This document shows positions 41,122 through 50,458 of a stretch of DNA of 64,000 bases, piece after piece. Under the pieces are notes generated by a model that was not told the DNA's origin, did no database searches, and worked only from the letters and a program-made list of their open reading frames with translations. The translations under genes and the position numbers were made by a program. Positions within the stretch are counted from its first letter, which is position 1; each line of letters starts with the position of its first letter. Source of the DNA: Clostridia bacterium (lineage in GTDB: Bacteria; Bacillota; Clostridia; Oscillospirales; Feifaniaceae); contig JAFRSP010000070.1 of assembly GCA_017427525.1 (NCBI GenBank), positions 1-64,000 of the forward strand. The letters are read 5' to 3'.

Positions 41122-42966
41122 TTATCGATACAGGTCGGCGATGACAAGATCCAATCCGCCGACGGCTTCCAGAGCTTCTTTGGAGGGAACAAGCGTCTCT
41201 TTGTCCATATGCATGATCTCAAAGAAATTGTCGGCCAGCCGCTCCACGTCCACCTTGGAGTCTTTCAGAGGGCCGGTAAAAGGAGGAGCCGCTTCCGTAA
41301 AGCGCTTGGAGAGCGTGAAGCTCTTTCTCGACATCCCTTCGCGCAGATTGAAAGCGTGCCGCATATAGAAGATGCGAACGCCCAGATCGTCGATCTCCTC
41401 CGGCGTATACTGGAACCCGGTCACTGCGATGAGGTAACGGGGGATGATCCCTTGAGGAGAAGCGCCGCCGCCCAGGAGACAGTAGCCGGCAGAATTGCGG
41501 ATCTCCGAGAGGATCACGCCGGCCTTATCGGCCTCTCCGCTGGTGGCGTAGTCAAAATCGGGACCGCTGGGGCGCATTCCGATGCCGCCCTTGACGTGTC
41601 TGCCCGGGGTGGGATCGTATTTGTAGGTGCGGGACAGGCCGTAAGCTAAGCGGCTGTCATGTTGGGGCTCTTCGATTCCGCTTGCGACTACCAAAAACTC
41701 CTCCCCCTTGCCGAGGCGGCGGCAGGCTTCTCGGGAGCCTTGGCACAGGGTCGCGCCGATGCCCTCGCCTTTGCAGATCTTTTCGCAGAGGGCCACGATG
41801 GCGTCGCTGTTGCCCCAAGTGAGATCAATACCGTCGAGCTCCTCTCTGGAAAGCACGCCCTCGTTGTAACACTCCATGGCCCAGGCGATGGTGGAGCCGG
41901 TGGAAATGGTATCCAGTCCGTATTCGTTGCAGAGCTCGTTGCATTGGCTCACGGAAATGGGATCGCTGTTGAGCAGCAGGGAGCCGAAAGCGCCCTGGGT
42001 CTCATACTCCGGACGGGGAGTGTCGGAAAGATCCATTTTGTCATTCGGGATATCCATGATGGCGCCGCAGCCCAGGGGGCAGTTGGAGCAGTTGTATTTC
42101 TTCTTCTTAAACTTGTCGATCCCCACGCTGCCCACGGGAGTAGACATGGCCTCGGGATAGTCTGCCACGCCGGAGCCGCTCCAGTTCTTCACGCCCGCGT
42201 CTCCGGAGAGGGTGGAGTTGGTGAAGCCGGCGCCGGTGCCATAGGCCCCGAACGCACGTGAAAAACCGGCGCCGGGCCCGTCTTTCATATTAGCGGCAAG
42301 CTCCCTGTTGAGCTGCAGGAGACCCTCGCGGTCGGCTACCTCGGTGCGGGCTTCTCCTTTGACCACGATGGCTTTGAGTTTCTTGGAGCCGATCACGGCG
42401 CCTGAACCGCCTCTGCCGGCGGCGCGGTGCTCGTTGTTCATCACGGCGGCAATGGGGGACATCCGCTCTCCGCCGGGACCGATGAAGGCGGCCTGAACCT
42501 TCTCGCCGTGGATCTCCCGGAATTTTGCCTCAAGCGCCTTGGAGGTCATTCCCCAGAGCGCGGAAGCATCATACAGCTGAGCCTTTCCGTCTTCAATATA
42601 GAGATAGACGGGGGTTTCAGAAATGCCGTTGATGAAAACAGCATCGTAGCCTGCTTTTTTCAGAGCGGGGCCGAAATACCCGCCGGAGTTGGCGTCGTTC
42701 CAGCCGCCGGTGACAGGGGATTTACTGACCACGGTGTAGCGGCCGCCAAAAAAAACATTGGCATTGTTGAAGGGAGAGGTGACGAACCCTACCATGCTCT
42801 CGGGACCGAACACATCCGCGTGGGCAGGCATATTTTCATAGAGGATCTTGGCGCCAAGACCGGGGCCGCCGATGAAATTTCTGGCGGTTTCCTCGTCGAG
42901 AATCCGATCTTCCAGCGTTTTGTTTGTGAGATTGACAAACAGCATTTTCCCGGCATAACCAAACAT
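41122..42966 (-). CDS. aor: Aldehyde:ferredoxin oxidoreductase (tungsten-pterin enzyme)
   Basis: A 614-residue AOR-family enzyme oxidising aldehydes to acids with ferredoxin. The N-terminal domain has GYAGKMLFVNLTNKTLEDR, FIGGPGLGAKILYENMP and KSPVTGGWNDANSGGYFGP. The [4Fe-4S] ligands are CSNCPLGC near residue 290 and a fourth Cys in NSAGYCLLGG near 500. The DPTPGRHVKGGIGMRPSG region also matches. Cofactor is tungsten bis-pterin in known members. ATG at 42966 follows AAAGGAAA; a promoter TTGTGA-17-TATAAT lies at 43100-43128. It forms an operon with the MoaD-like gene. Confidence 0.94.
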   Translation of the reverse strand: MFGYAGKMLFVNLTNKTLEDRILDEETARNFIGGPGLGAKILYENMPAHADVFGPESMVGFVTSPFNNANVFFGGRYTVVSKSPVTGGWNDANSGGYFGPALKKAGYDAVFINGISETPVYLYIEDGKAQLYDASALWGMTSKALEAKFREIHGEKVQAAFIGPGGERMSPIAAVMNNEHRAAGRGGSGAVIGSKKLKAIVVKGEARTEVADREGLLQLNRELAANMKDGPGAGFSRAFGAYGTGAGFTNSTLSGDAGVKNWSGSGVADYPEAMSTPVGSVGIDKFKKKKYNCSNCPLGCGAIMDIPNDKMDLSDTPRPEYETQGAFGSLLLNSDPISVSQCNELCNEYGLDTISTGSTIAWAMECYNEGVLSREELDGIDLTWGNSDAIVALCEKICKGEGIGATLCQGSREACRRLGKGEEFLVVASGIEEPQHDSRLAYGLSRTYKYDPTPGRHVKGGIGMRPSGPDFDYATSGEADKAGVILSEIRNSAGYCLLGGGASPQGIIPRYLIAVTGFQYTPEEIDDLGVRIFYMRHAFNLREGMSRKSFTLSKRFTEAAPPFTGPLKDSKVDVERLADNFFEIMHMDKETLVPSKEALEAVGGLDLVIADLYR

Positions 42967-43099
42967 AACGTTTCCTTTCCGGACAGTTGTCCATTTCCGA
43001 ATCGTGACGGCAGCACTGCAGGACAGGCCGCGCGGCAGAACCGAAAAGCCCGTCGTTTTTCCGTGCGGGACAAGGGGTTCCATATGAATTGATACTTCT

Positions 43100-43128
43100 A
43101 TTATAGCTTGGGGAAAAGGGTTTCACAA
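43100..43128 (-). promoter_or_regulatory. Promoter of the aor-moaD operon
   Basis: On the minus strand TTGTGA (43123-43128) and a perfect TATAAT (43100-43105) are 17 bases apart. Confidence 0.72.
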
Positions 43129-43275
43129 GTCAGAGAACCGGAGCGTTGATCGCTTTTTGGAATAAGAAGTTGCTTTGAACCGTTTAGGGGAGCTGTTTCT
43201 GAGGGCAAATCGGACAGGGAAAAGAGGACTGCGCGGGAAAAGGCTTTTCTTTATCGGAGGAATCCGCTATAATCA

Positions 43276-44181
43276 ATGAAAAAGAGACAGGTTCAAAGGA
43301 TACGGGTGAAAACCCGCTTCTTGGAAAGGAATCGATTCATTGTGGCGCATCGTGAACTCCCGAAAGGGGTTATGGCAGAAACCGTTCAACTTAAGGAAAA
43401 CGGGCGTATAGTTCCCGCGATCCTGCTGCGGCCTTCGCGGCAAGCGGGGTCTTCCGCCGGAATGCTGTGGCTGCATGGCGGCGGCTACTGCCTCGGCACC
43501 ATGAAGCAGGTCTATCTGTCGCGTGCCGTTGGTCTCGTGCGTCGGTTTGGCATGGTCGTGCTTTGCCCCGGGTATCGTTTGGCCCTGCGGTGGCCGTATC
43601 CCGCCGCGATAGAGGATTGCTATGCCTCTCTGCGCGGCCTCCTGCGCCGCGCTGAGGAGTTCGGCGTGAATCGGAATCAGCTCATGGTGGGCGGAGAGAG
43701 TGCGGGCGGCGGGCTTACGGCCTCGCTCTGTATGATGGCGCGCGACCGCGGCGAGGTGAAAATCGCCTTTCAGACTCCGCTTTACCCGATGCTCGACAAC
43801 CTTGCCGAAGAGGTGCATAAGCAGGCGCCCAAGCGGGATCTGCTGGTGCGGGCCACCCCCATCGGATGGGGACTCTATCTTCGTGCCAACGCCAAGCGGG
43901 CGGTCTCTCCCTATGCCTCTGCGGCGCGCCAGACCGATTACCACGATCTTCCGCCCGCTTATACCTTTGTGGGAAACCGCGAGCCGTATTATGCCGAGAC
44001 CGTGGCTTATATCGAGGCGCTGCGTGCTGCAGGGGTGGAGGCAAGAGCCGATATATATCCCTGTGGCCTGCACCTCTTCGATCTGAGGAGACCGAATTGG
44101 GAGCTCAGCCGGTATGCGGCATTGCGGTTTGAGGATGCGGTCGGCGATGCGCTGAAACGCTGCTTTGCCGAAAACGGCTGA
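43276..44181 (+). CDS. Alpha/beta hydrolase, HSL/bacterial type IV esterase family
   Basis: A 301-residue esterase-like hydrolase. The oxyanion motif is LWLHGGGYCLG, the nucleophile elbow GGESAGGGL (Ser about 140), and the catalytic His lies in CGLHLFDL. The expected Asp region reads VGNREPYYAETVAY with Glu in place of the usual DP.x.DE Asp, so the acid is uncertain. A TATAAT box sits only two bases before this ATG and the GGAGGA lies 15 bases upstream; the true start may be the ATG at 43372, preceded by AAAGGGG. Substrate unknown; cytoplasmic. Confidence 0.82.
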   Translation: MKKRQVQRIRVKTRFLERNRFIVAHRELPKGVMAETVQLKENGRIVPAILLRPSRQAGSSAGMLWLHGGGYCLGTMKQVYLSRAVGLVRRFGMVVLCPGYRLALRWPYPAAIEDCYASLRGLLRRAEEFGVNRNQLMVGGESAGGGLTASLCMMARDRGEVKIAFQTPLYPMLDNLAEEVHKQAPKRDLLVRATPIGWGLYLRANAKRAVSPYASAARQTDYHDLPPAYTFVGNREPYYAETVAYIEALRAAGVEARADIYPCGLHLFDLRRPNWELSRYAALRFEDAVGDALKRCFAENG

Positions 44182-44262
44182 CGGTTTGCCCTCGATCAGG
44201 AGGGCGTGTTTTCCCTTTTGGACAGGGAGAATGCAGCGTATCAAGCAAAAGAGGAGATAAGC

Positions 44263-44296
44263 AAAGAGGGGCAGGCTCTGCTCCTCTTTTCCTTTT
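44263..44296 (+). terminator. Rho-independent terminator of the esterase gene
   Basis: An interrupted stem (aaagagg.ggcag with ctgct.cctcttt) is followed by tccttttc on the plus strand. It also lies just downstream of the convergent mecA stop. Confidence 0.6.
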
Positions 44297-44320
44297 CGGC
44301 GAGAGAAAAAGCTGCGGGAA

Positions 44321-44860
44321 TCAAAGGGACTGTCTTCCGAAAGCTTTCGGCGAGGTTTGCAGGGGGGTGCCCCTCTGCTCCAACAGTCCACGGATGCGCG
44401 CAGGACACTCCACCCCAAATTCACGCAGCAGCAAATGCGCCTTCCCGTCTGCTCTGGCCGTGGCGTAATAGTTTCCGTCCATTCGATAGAGCGTGGTGGA
44501 TTCTTCCAGCTTGCAGAGCTGAGGCAGCAGGTCGAGCAGATGGTCGATCTGCTCAAAGGAATAGGTACAAAGCTCCTCTTCCGCTTTGCGAAGCAGGCTG
44601 CGTCCTTTGCGGGCAAGCGGTTGCTTGGTCACCAGCAAAACACACCCCCCGTCCGGCGCGGGGTGGGCCTCCACCAGCAGACGGCATCCATCCGAAGAGA
44701 AGCCGACGTCTTTGCGCGCACGGTTCAGCATATCCCGAAAGGCGCGCTGGGTGGCAGGGCGATCATAGTCGATTTCTTCAAAGGTCAGGCCGTAGTAGTC
44801 GAGATCCTCCGCTTCAAGCAGCAGCCTGACCTTGTTTTCGCACACCATTTCAATCTTCAT
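44321..44860 (-). CDS. mecA: MecA-family adaptor protein
   Basis: A 179-residue MecA homologue. It begins KIEMVCENKVRLLLEAEDLD and continues YGLTFEEIDYDRPATQRAFR, FSSDGCRLLVEAHPAPDGGC, and a C-terminal domain with EELCTYSFEQIDHLLDLLPQ and SSTLYRMDGNYYAT-like YRMDGNYYATARA. MecA recruits substrates to the ClpC AAA+ unfoldase; in Bacillus the target is the competence factor ComK. It is shorter than Bacillus MecA because the linker is reduced. A GAGAGGAG site precedes the ATG. Confidence 0.85.
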   Translation of the reverse strand: MKIEMVCENKVRLLLEAEDLDYYGLTFEEIDYDRPATQRAFRDMLNRARKDVGFSSDGCRLLVEAHPAPDGGCVLLVTKQPLARKGRSLLRKAEEELCTYSFEQIDHLLDLLPQLCKLEESTTLYRMDGNYYATARADGKAHLLLREFGVECPARIRGLLEQRGTPLQTSPKAFGRQSL

Positions 44861-45190
44861 CTCGTGGCTCCTCTCTCCATGTATTCGGCGAAAAAGGCTT
44901 CCTGTTTACTATATGTCATCCTCCGCGCCATCGTGCCGGCGCCGGAAGGGTTCTGTTTCCATTCTATAAGGCGTCATTGCCGCTTTACAATCGACAAGAA
45001 GCGGGAAAACAGGAAATCACAGGGCAAACCCGGATGTTTTCGCCACAGTTTCCCAAAACAGGCAGAAAGTTTTTTCCTTTGAAGAAAGAATTTCAACGGG
45101 AGACGGCGAAATCCTACGAAACTGCATCAAAGGAAAAAGTGTGCCTTGCTCTGCGGAGGTCGTCCTTTTTGCTGAAGCTGCCGGATACAG
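44861..45190. other. Intergenic region
   Basis: About 330 bases lie between the divergent mecA and the glycoside-hydrolase-like gene before its promoter begins. Nothing beyond the mecA ribosome binding site was recognised. Confidence 0.45.
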
Positions 45191-45219
45191 TTGCGGTTTC
45201 AGATGTTTTTCGCTATAAT
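45191..45219 (+). promoter_or_regulatory. Sigma-A promoter of the putative glycoside hydrolase gene
   Basis: TTGCGG (45191-45196) and a perfect TATAAT (45214-45219) lie 17 bases apart, about 40 bases upstream of the ATG. Confidence 0.72.
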
Positions 45220-45258
45220 AAAATTTAAGTTACCGAATGAGAAAAGGAGGAGTTTTGT

Positions 45259-46416
45259 ATGCCGAGATTCGAGAGATCCCCGGCGCCTTACCGCGGAAAA
45301 AGAAGAGAGCAGGGGCTTCGCCGCCTCATCTCCTTTCTTGTAGGGCTGGCTCTGGTTGCGCTCTTGGTGATCTGGCTTGTAAACTCTCCCCTTTGGGAAA
45401 GGATTACACATCGAGGGCAGGAGGAATCTGCAGGGTCGGAAGTCACAGAGGAACAGGGGCAGACCTCATCTTCGGAAGGGGCTGGAGAACCGCAGACCGG
45501 TGAGAAGGATTTGCCGTCCGAGGAAACGGACAGTCAGAAAGAATCGACGCTGCCGGTCGATCCTGCAAAGGTGCTGGCGGCCGGAAAATACTTTGCGGTT
45601 CTCTCCCGGGAAGATACTGCCTCTCTGGAGGAGGCCGTGCAGCGAGCCGTCGCACAGGGGGCGGACGGAATCATGGTGGATCTCAAGCAAAGCGGGGGAG
45701 AGATCCTCTATCGTTCTTCTCTCGGAGAAGAAGCTGTGGTCAAGGCTTTGTCTTCCGACCCCTATTCATTAGAAGAGCTTTCTGCGCTCTGTTGGCAGCA
45801 TGATTTGCTGCTGATCGGGCGAATGAGCACCTTCTCCGACTCACTTGCCGCCTCCCATATCGCCGGCTCTTACTTGACGGTGGAGAGCGGAGTGGCGTTT
45901 CTGGATGGCTACAACAAGCGCAATCTCGATCCCTATCGCGAAGCGGCGCTTGCCTATCTGACCCGACTGGCCGAAGAGGCTGCGCCCTATCTCGACGGCA
46001 TGATCCTCAGCGATCTGACCTTCCCCTCCTATGGAAAGCCCTATCTGATCGCGCTGCCTCAGAGTCCCGACAAGGGAAGCCAGCTGCTTTTCTGTGCGCA
46101 GGAACTTGCCCGCGTCGTCTCGCAGCAGGGCGCGGCTGTCTGGATCGAGTTTCCCGTCCGTGCTCTCACCGACGCGTCGTACGCCTCGGTTTCCGGGCAG
46201 ACCTACCTTTCGGCACTCTCCGAATCGGAGCGGCCGCTTCCGGTGGTTTTGAAGCTGAGCGGAGCCGAGACCGACGATACGGTTGCACGGCTGATGGGAT
46301 TGCTGCCGGAATCGCTCACGGTCATCGTGGAGCACACGCTGAAAGAGAGCAGCGCCGAAGACCTTGCAAGATTTCCGGGAGCCGCAGCGCTGCTCTGTCC
46401 GCTTCAGGCTTCCTGA
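45259..46416 (+). CDS. Membrane-anchored putative glycoside hydrolase (DUF4015/TIM-barrel type)
   Basis: A 385-residue protein with a basic N-terminus, one membrane helix (LISFLVGLALVALLVIWLV, residues 23-41), an acidic Ser/Glu/Thr-rich linker (about 50-95) and an extracellular domain resembling GHL/DUF4015 barrels: YFAVLSREDTASLEEAV, ADGIMVDLKQSGGEILYRSS, LLLIGRMSTFSD, YLDGMILSDLTFPSYG. The VDLK Asp parallels the conserved VIDVKD of the family. Likely a wall or polysaccharide enzyme; substrate unknown. AAGGAGG precedes the ATG. Confidence 0.72.
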   Translation: MPRFERSPAPYRGKRREQGLRRLISFLVGLALVALLVIWLVNSPLWERITHRGQEESAGSEVTEEQGQTSSSEGAGEPQTGEKDLPSEETDSQKESTLPVDPAKVLAAGKYFAVLSREDTASLEEAVQRAVAQGADGIMVDLKQSGGEILYRSSLGEEAVVKALSSDPYSLEELSALCWQHDLLLIGRMSTFSDSLAASHIAGSYLTVESGVAFLDGYNKRNLDPYREAALAYLTRLAEEAAPYLDGMILSDLTFPSYGKPYLIALPQSPDKGSQLLFCAQELARVVSQQGAAVWIEFPVRALTDASYASVSGQTYLSALSESERPLPVVLKLSGAETDDTVARLMGLLPESLTVIVEHTLKESSAEDLARFPGAAALLCPLQAS

Positions 46417-46485
46417 GTGTGAAAAGAGCGGCACGTCCAAAAGAGAACTAGATGAAACGATGGTCTTTTCAAAAAGACAAGAAAG

Positions 46486-46521
46486 AGCAGGCTGGAAGCT
46501 TCGGATTTCAGCCTGCTTTTG
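46486..46521 (+). terminator. Rho-independent terminator
   Basis: A nine-base stem (agcaggctg with cagcctgct) and fourteen-base loop are followed by tttt; it ends the glycoside-hydrolase-like gene. Confidence 0.75.
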
Positions 46522-46626
46522 GTTAAAGACCAAGAAAGGGCCGCATTCGGCAGCCCTTTTTCAACTCTCGGGGAAAAGCAAATTCACAAATGCGGCGAGA
46601 TGTGCAAAATCAAAGGGGATGGGTGT

Positions 46627-47880
46627 TCAGCGGTTTCTGCGTAGCTTGGGAGGGGAGGGAGCCCGCATGGGCTGGCGCTCGGCTTCGATTTCGGGAATCT
46701 CTTCCAAACGCCCGAACTCGTCGAACCGCATTTTCTTGGCCTGGGAACCGGTTAAGCGCAGCACCTCCTTGAAATGTGAGACCTGATCCGGAGCATAGAG
46801 GGTATAGGCCACGCCCTCTTTCCCTGCACGGGCCGTGCGGCCGATCCGGTGCAGATAAAAGGCGTTTTCATCCGGCACGTCGTAGTTGATGACCATGTCC
46901 ACATCGTCCACATCGATGCCGCGGGCCGCCACATCGGTGGCGATCAGCACCTTGAGCTTTCCCTCGCGGAAGGCCCCCATCACTTGATTGCGCAGACTCT
47001 GCCGCATATCGCCGTGCAGACAGTCGCAGTTCAGCCCCTGCTTCTGGAGGGTGCGGTTGAGGTTGTCGACCATATATTTGGTATTGCAGAAGATGATGAC
47101 CCGCTCGTAGCTTCCGCTCCGGATGAGGCGCACACAGTCTGACGCCTTCTGGCTTCCCACGCTTTCCAGACAGTACTGCGCGATTTTGGGCTTCGAGCGC
47201 TCGCTGCGCTCCACCGTGATCTCCTCCGCGTCGGTTTGGTAGAGCCAGGAGATATCGAGCACCTCGCGGCTGAGGGTAGCGGAAAACAGATAGAGCTTGC
47301 GGTTCTTTGGGGTTTTGTCGATGATTTTGCAGACGTCTTTGTAAAAACCCATATTGAGCATTTCGTCGCATTCGTCGAGCACCAAATTCTGTACCCCGTC
47401 AAGCCGGACGGTGCGGCGGTTCCAGTGGTCGAGAAGACGGCCGGGCGTCGCCACGACGATCTGCGGATACCGCTTGAGCGCGCTGAACTGCCGCTCGATG
47501 GGCTGTCCGCCATAGAGGGTTGCAATGCGCAGCTCGGGGCGGTATTTGGCCAAAAGACGAAGCTCTTCCGTGATCTGCTGGGCGAGCTCCCTCGTCGGAG
47601 CCAGGATGAGCGCGCGGATACGCTGTTCCTCGGGAAGAATGTTTTCGATCAGCGGGATCCCGAAGGCGCAGGTTTTTCCGGTGCCTGTCGGCGCTTTGGC
47701 AATCACTTCTCTGCCTGCAAGCATCACGGGAAGCGCCTTGCGCTGCACCTCGGTCATGGTTGAAAAGCCCATGGCGGAGACGGCCCGTCTGACCTCCTCG
47801 GAAATGGGAAGCGCATCAAATTCGGTTGGTTCCCGAGCCGCTTCCGGCCTTTGCAGTTTCTGCATCTTGTTTTGCTCCAT
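46627..47880 (-). CDS. DEAD-box-family RNA helicase with a DECD motif
   Basis: A 417-residue RNA helicase in the order Q-motif region (FDALPISEEVRRAVSAMGF), Walker A IAKAPTGTGKTCAFG, Ia APTRELAQQI, Ib ATPGRLLDHW, motif II VLDECDEML (DECD instead of DEAD), motif III FSATLS, V ATDVAARGIDVDD and VI HRIGRTARAG. It would unwind RNA in ribosome assembly or mRNA turnover. The C-terminus is short and basic. AGAGGAGG precedes the ATG. Confidence 0.94.
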   Translation of the reverse strand: MEQNKMQKLQRPEAAREPTEFDALPISEEVRRAVSAMGFSTMTEVQRKALPVMLAGREVIAKAPTGTGKTCAFGIPLIENILPEEQRIRALILAPTRELAQQITEELRLLAKYRPELRIATLYGGQPIERQFSALKRYPQIVVATPGRLLDHWNRRTVRLDGVQNLVLDECDEMLNMGFYKDVCKIIDKTPKNRKLYLFSATLSREVLDISWLYQTDAEEITVERSERSKPKIAQYCLESVGSQKASDCVRLIRSGSYERVIIFCNTKYMVDNLNRTLQKQGLNCDCLHGDMRQSLRNQVMGAFREGKLKVLIATDVAARGIDVDDVDMVINYDVPDENAFYLHRIGRTARAGKEGVAYTLYAPDQVSHFKEVLRLTGSQAKKMRFDEFGRLEEIPEIEAERQPMRAPSPPKLRRNR

Positions 47881-48074
47881 GGTTCCTCCTCTTATTCCAC
47901 AGACGGTCTCACGCCTTTTCTCTTAAAGATAGTCTATCACATACCGGCCAAACGGCGCAACCATACGTGTGAATTTGCCGTCTTTGTGCGCACGGGAAGA
48001 AGGCGCCGCAGGGATGCCCGCCGCGCTGACTGGCAGAGGTTTTGCAGGCAGGCGGCGGGAAAGCGTTTTTTTGC

Positions 48075-48102
48075 TTGCGCGTCTCTTGATTTGTGCTATA
48101 CT
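48075..48102 (+). promoter_or_regulatory. Promoter of the AIM24-like gene
   Basis: TTGCGC (48075-48080) and TATACT (48097-48102) with 16-base spacing, about 95 bases before the start. Confidence 0.55.
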
Positions 48103-48196
48103 GGGAAAGGCGGAAAATGGTTGAGGGCTTTGAAGCTTCAAAAGGAGGGCCCCGATTTTCAAAAAGCCGGAATTGTTTATTCAGGAGGAAAGAAGT

Positions 48197-48880
48197 ATGC
48201 GGTATACGATTCACGGGGAGCCCATGCCTGTGGTGGTCTGCGAGCTGGATGCAGGAGAGAGCATGATTAACGAAAGCGGCTCCATGGCTTGGATGAGTCC
48301 GAACATGAAGATGGAGACCACGTCCGGCGGCGGAATCGGCAAGGTGTTCGGAAGACTGATCTCGGGAGAAAAGCTTTTTCAGAATGTCTACACGGCTGAG
48401 CGCGGTCCTGGGATGATCGCCTTTTCCAGCTCGTTTCCCGGTGTAATCCGCGCGGTGGAAATCACGCCGGACCGGCCGATCATCGCGCAGAAGTCGGCCT
48501 TTTTGGCCGCCACTGCGGGCGTTTCTCTTTCGATCCACTTCCAGAAAAAAGCCGGCGCGGGGTTCTTCGGCGGAGAGGGTTTTGTGATGCAGCAGATCTC
48601 CGGCAGCGGCATTGCCTTTTTGGAGATCGACGGAAGCGCAATGGAATATGAGCTGCGCAGCGGAGAGCAGATGATCGTGGACACTGGCCATCTGGCCATG
48701 GCTGACCCCACCGTGGGGATCGACGTGCAGATGGTGAAAGGGGTCAAAAACGTCGTGTTCGGCGGCGAAGGCCTGTTCAACACGGTGTTGACCGGCCCCG
48801 GTAAAATCGTTTTGCAGACCATGCCGATCTCCCGCTTTATGGGGCTCATCTCAGCCCATCTGCCCAGCAGCCAGTCGTAA
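48197..48880 (+). CDS. AIM24/TIGR00266-family protein
   Basis: A 227-residue beta-rich protein: VVVCELDAGESMINESGSMA, TSGGGIGKVFGRLISGEKLF, AERGPGMIAFSSSFPGVI, GEGFVMQQISGSGIAFLEID and IVDTGHLAMADPTVGIDVQ are the TIGR00266 landmarks. The family forms a double-psi-like tryptophan-rich beta fold; bacterial members have no settled function. The start at 48197 follows AGGAGGAA. It stands alone between a promoter and a terminator. Confidence 0.88.
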   Translation: MRYTIHGEPMPVVVCELDAGESMINESGSMAWMSPNMKMETTSGGGIGKVFGRLISGEKLFQNVYTAERGPGMIAFSSSFPGVIRAVEITPDRPIIAQKSAFLAATAGVSLSIHFQKKAGAGFFGGEGFVMQQISGSGIAFLEIDGSAMEYELRSGEQMIVDTGHLAMADPTVGIDVQMVKGVKNVVFGGEGLFNTVLTGPGKIVLQTMPISRFMGLISAHLPSSQS

Positions 48881-48908
48881 GATCCATCGTTTTACACACA
48901 AAAAATCA

Positions 48909-48945
48909 GCCGCCGCAAGGGAATCTTCCCTTGCGGCGGCGTTTT
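48909..48945. terminator. Rho-independent terminator
   Basis: A 15-bp perfect GC-rich stem (gccgccgcaagggaa and complement) followed by gttttgc; it separates the convergent AIM24-like and symporter genes. Confidence 0.82.
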
Positions 48946-48965
48946 GCTTTTTCGGAGAATAAGAG

Positions 48966-50405
48966 TCACGCTTTCGTTTGATCGACCTCGCGGAAATACC
49001 GTTTTGTGAGGTCGACGACGACGGGACTGAGCGCCAGGAGGGCGATCAGGTTCGGAATGGCCATAAAGCCGTTGAGCACAGAGGCCAACGTCCACACGTC
49101 GGAGAGGCTGAGTGTTGCGCCGACCACCACGAAGAGCACAAAGATCGTTTTATAGAGGCCTGTGGCTTTCACGCCGAAGAGGTATTCGAAGCAGCGCGTG
49201 CCATAAAGCGACCAGCTCAAGATTGTAGAGAGGGCGAACAGAGAAAGACACATGGCAATCAAAAGCGCGCCGGCCTTGCCGCCGAGCACCGAGCCGATGG
49301 CCGCCGCCACATCGGTGGCGCTGCCGCCCGTGCCCCAGGTGATTTCCAGATTGCCCGTGCAGAAGGAGCTGAGCACGATCAGGCAGGTGAGGGTGCAGAT
49401 CACAATCGTGTCCATGAAAACTTCAAAGATGCCATAGAGTCCCTGCTTCACAGGGTTGGTTTCACTGGTCGCGGCGTGGGCCATAGGAGCGGAGCCGAGG
49501 CCGGCCTCATTGGAGAAGCAGCCGCGCCCGATGCCCTTTTTCATGGAGGTGAGGATTGCAGCGCCGCCGGCGCCGCCGATAAAGGCTTTGGCATTGAAGG
49601 CGCCGCGGAGGATCATGGAAAAAACCATGCCGATGTAACGGAAATTGGCACCGACCACAAGGACGGCGGCGGCGATATAGATCACAGCCATGAAGGGCAC
49701 CAGCTTTTCCGTGACCGAGCCGATGCGCTTGATCCCGCCGATCAGAACCAGCGCGACGATCGCGGCGACCACGATGCCGACGAGCAGCGTGCTGAGCGTG
49801 AAGGTGGATCCCAGCGCGGTGAGGGTAACGGCGCCCGTATTGCCGCCGAAGGCGTCGATCAGGTTATTGATGGCCGTTGCAATGGACTGCACCTGCGTTG
49901 CATTGCCGATGCCGAAGGCGCAGAGCGCGCCGAAGATGCAAAACAGGGCGCCGAGCCACTCCCATTTTTTGCCCAGGCCGTTTTTGATGTAATACATGGG
50001 GCCGCCGACCCAGTCGCCCTGCGCATTGCGTTCCCTGTATTTTACCGCAAGCGTGACCTCGGCATATTTGGTCACCATTCCCACGATGGCGGCGATCCAC
50101 ATCCAGAAAACGGCGCCCGGCCCTCCGATAAAGACGGCGCCGGTCACACCGACGATATTGCCGGTGCCGACAGTGGCGGCAAGGGCGGTGGTCAGGGCCT
50201 GAAAGGGCGTGACTTCGCCCCTGCCGGAGGCCTGTTTCTGAAAGAGTTTTCCGATTGTGTGCTTCATGGTGTGGCCGAAGCGCCCGAACTGGAGGAAGTT
50301 CAGACGAAGGCTCAGATAGAAGCCTGTGCCGACCAGCAGGATGAGCATCATGGGGCCCCAGGCTATGTTGTCGTCCAGATAGGTTAGGATGCTGCTGATG
50401 TTCAT
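48966..50405 (-). CDS. Alanine/glycine:cation symporter (AGCS family)
   Basis: A 479-residue secondary transporter with about 11 membrane helices. Family marks are LVGTGFYLSLRLNFLQFGRF, ALTTALAATVGTGNIVGVTG, GAVFWMWIAAIVGMVTKYAE, AFIGGAGGAAILTSMKKGIG, CFSNEAGLGSAPMAHAAT and LSLFALSTILSWSLYGTR. It imports alanine or glycine with sodium or protons. The leader holds a glycine riboswitch and a terminator, so glycine is the likely substrate and signal. GAAGGAG precedes the ATG. Confidence 0.95.
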   Translation of the reverse strand: MNISSILTYLDDNIAWGPMMLILLVGTGFYLSLRLNFLQFGRFGHTMKHTIGKLFQKQASGRGEVTPFQALTTALAATVGTGNIVGVTGAVFIGGPGAVFWMWIAAIVGMVTKYAEVTLAVKYRERNAQGDWVGGPMYYIKNGLGKKWEWLGALFCIFGALCAFGIGNATQVQSIATAINNLIDAFGGNTGAVTLTALGSTFTLSTLLVGIVVAAIVALVLIGGIKRIGSVTEKLVPFMAVIYIAAAVLVVGANFRYIGMVFSMILRGAFNAKAFIGGAGGAAILTSMKKGIGRGCFSNEAGLGSAPMAHAATSETNPVKQGLYGIFEVFMDTIVICTLTCLIVLSSFCTGNLEITWGTGGSATDVAAAIGSVLGGKAGALLIAMCLSLFALSTILSWSLYGTRCFEYLFGVKATGLYKTIFVLFVVVGATLSLSDVWTLASVLNGFMAIPNLIALLALSPVVVDLTKRYFREVDQTKA

Positions 50406-50458
50406 GTTTCAAATCTCCTTCCGTTTTCGTGAATTCTTGCTTTCCGGAATCGGAGCAC

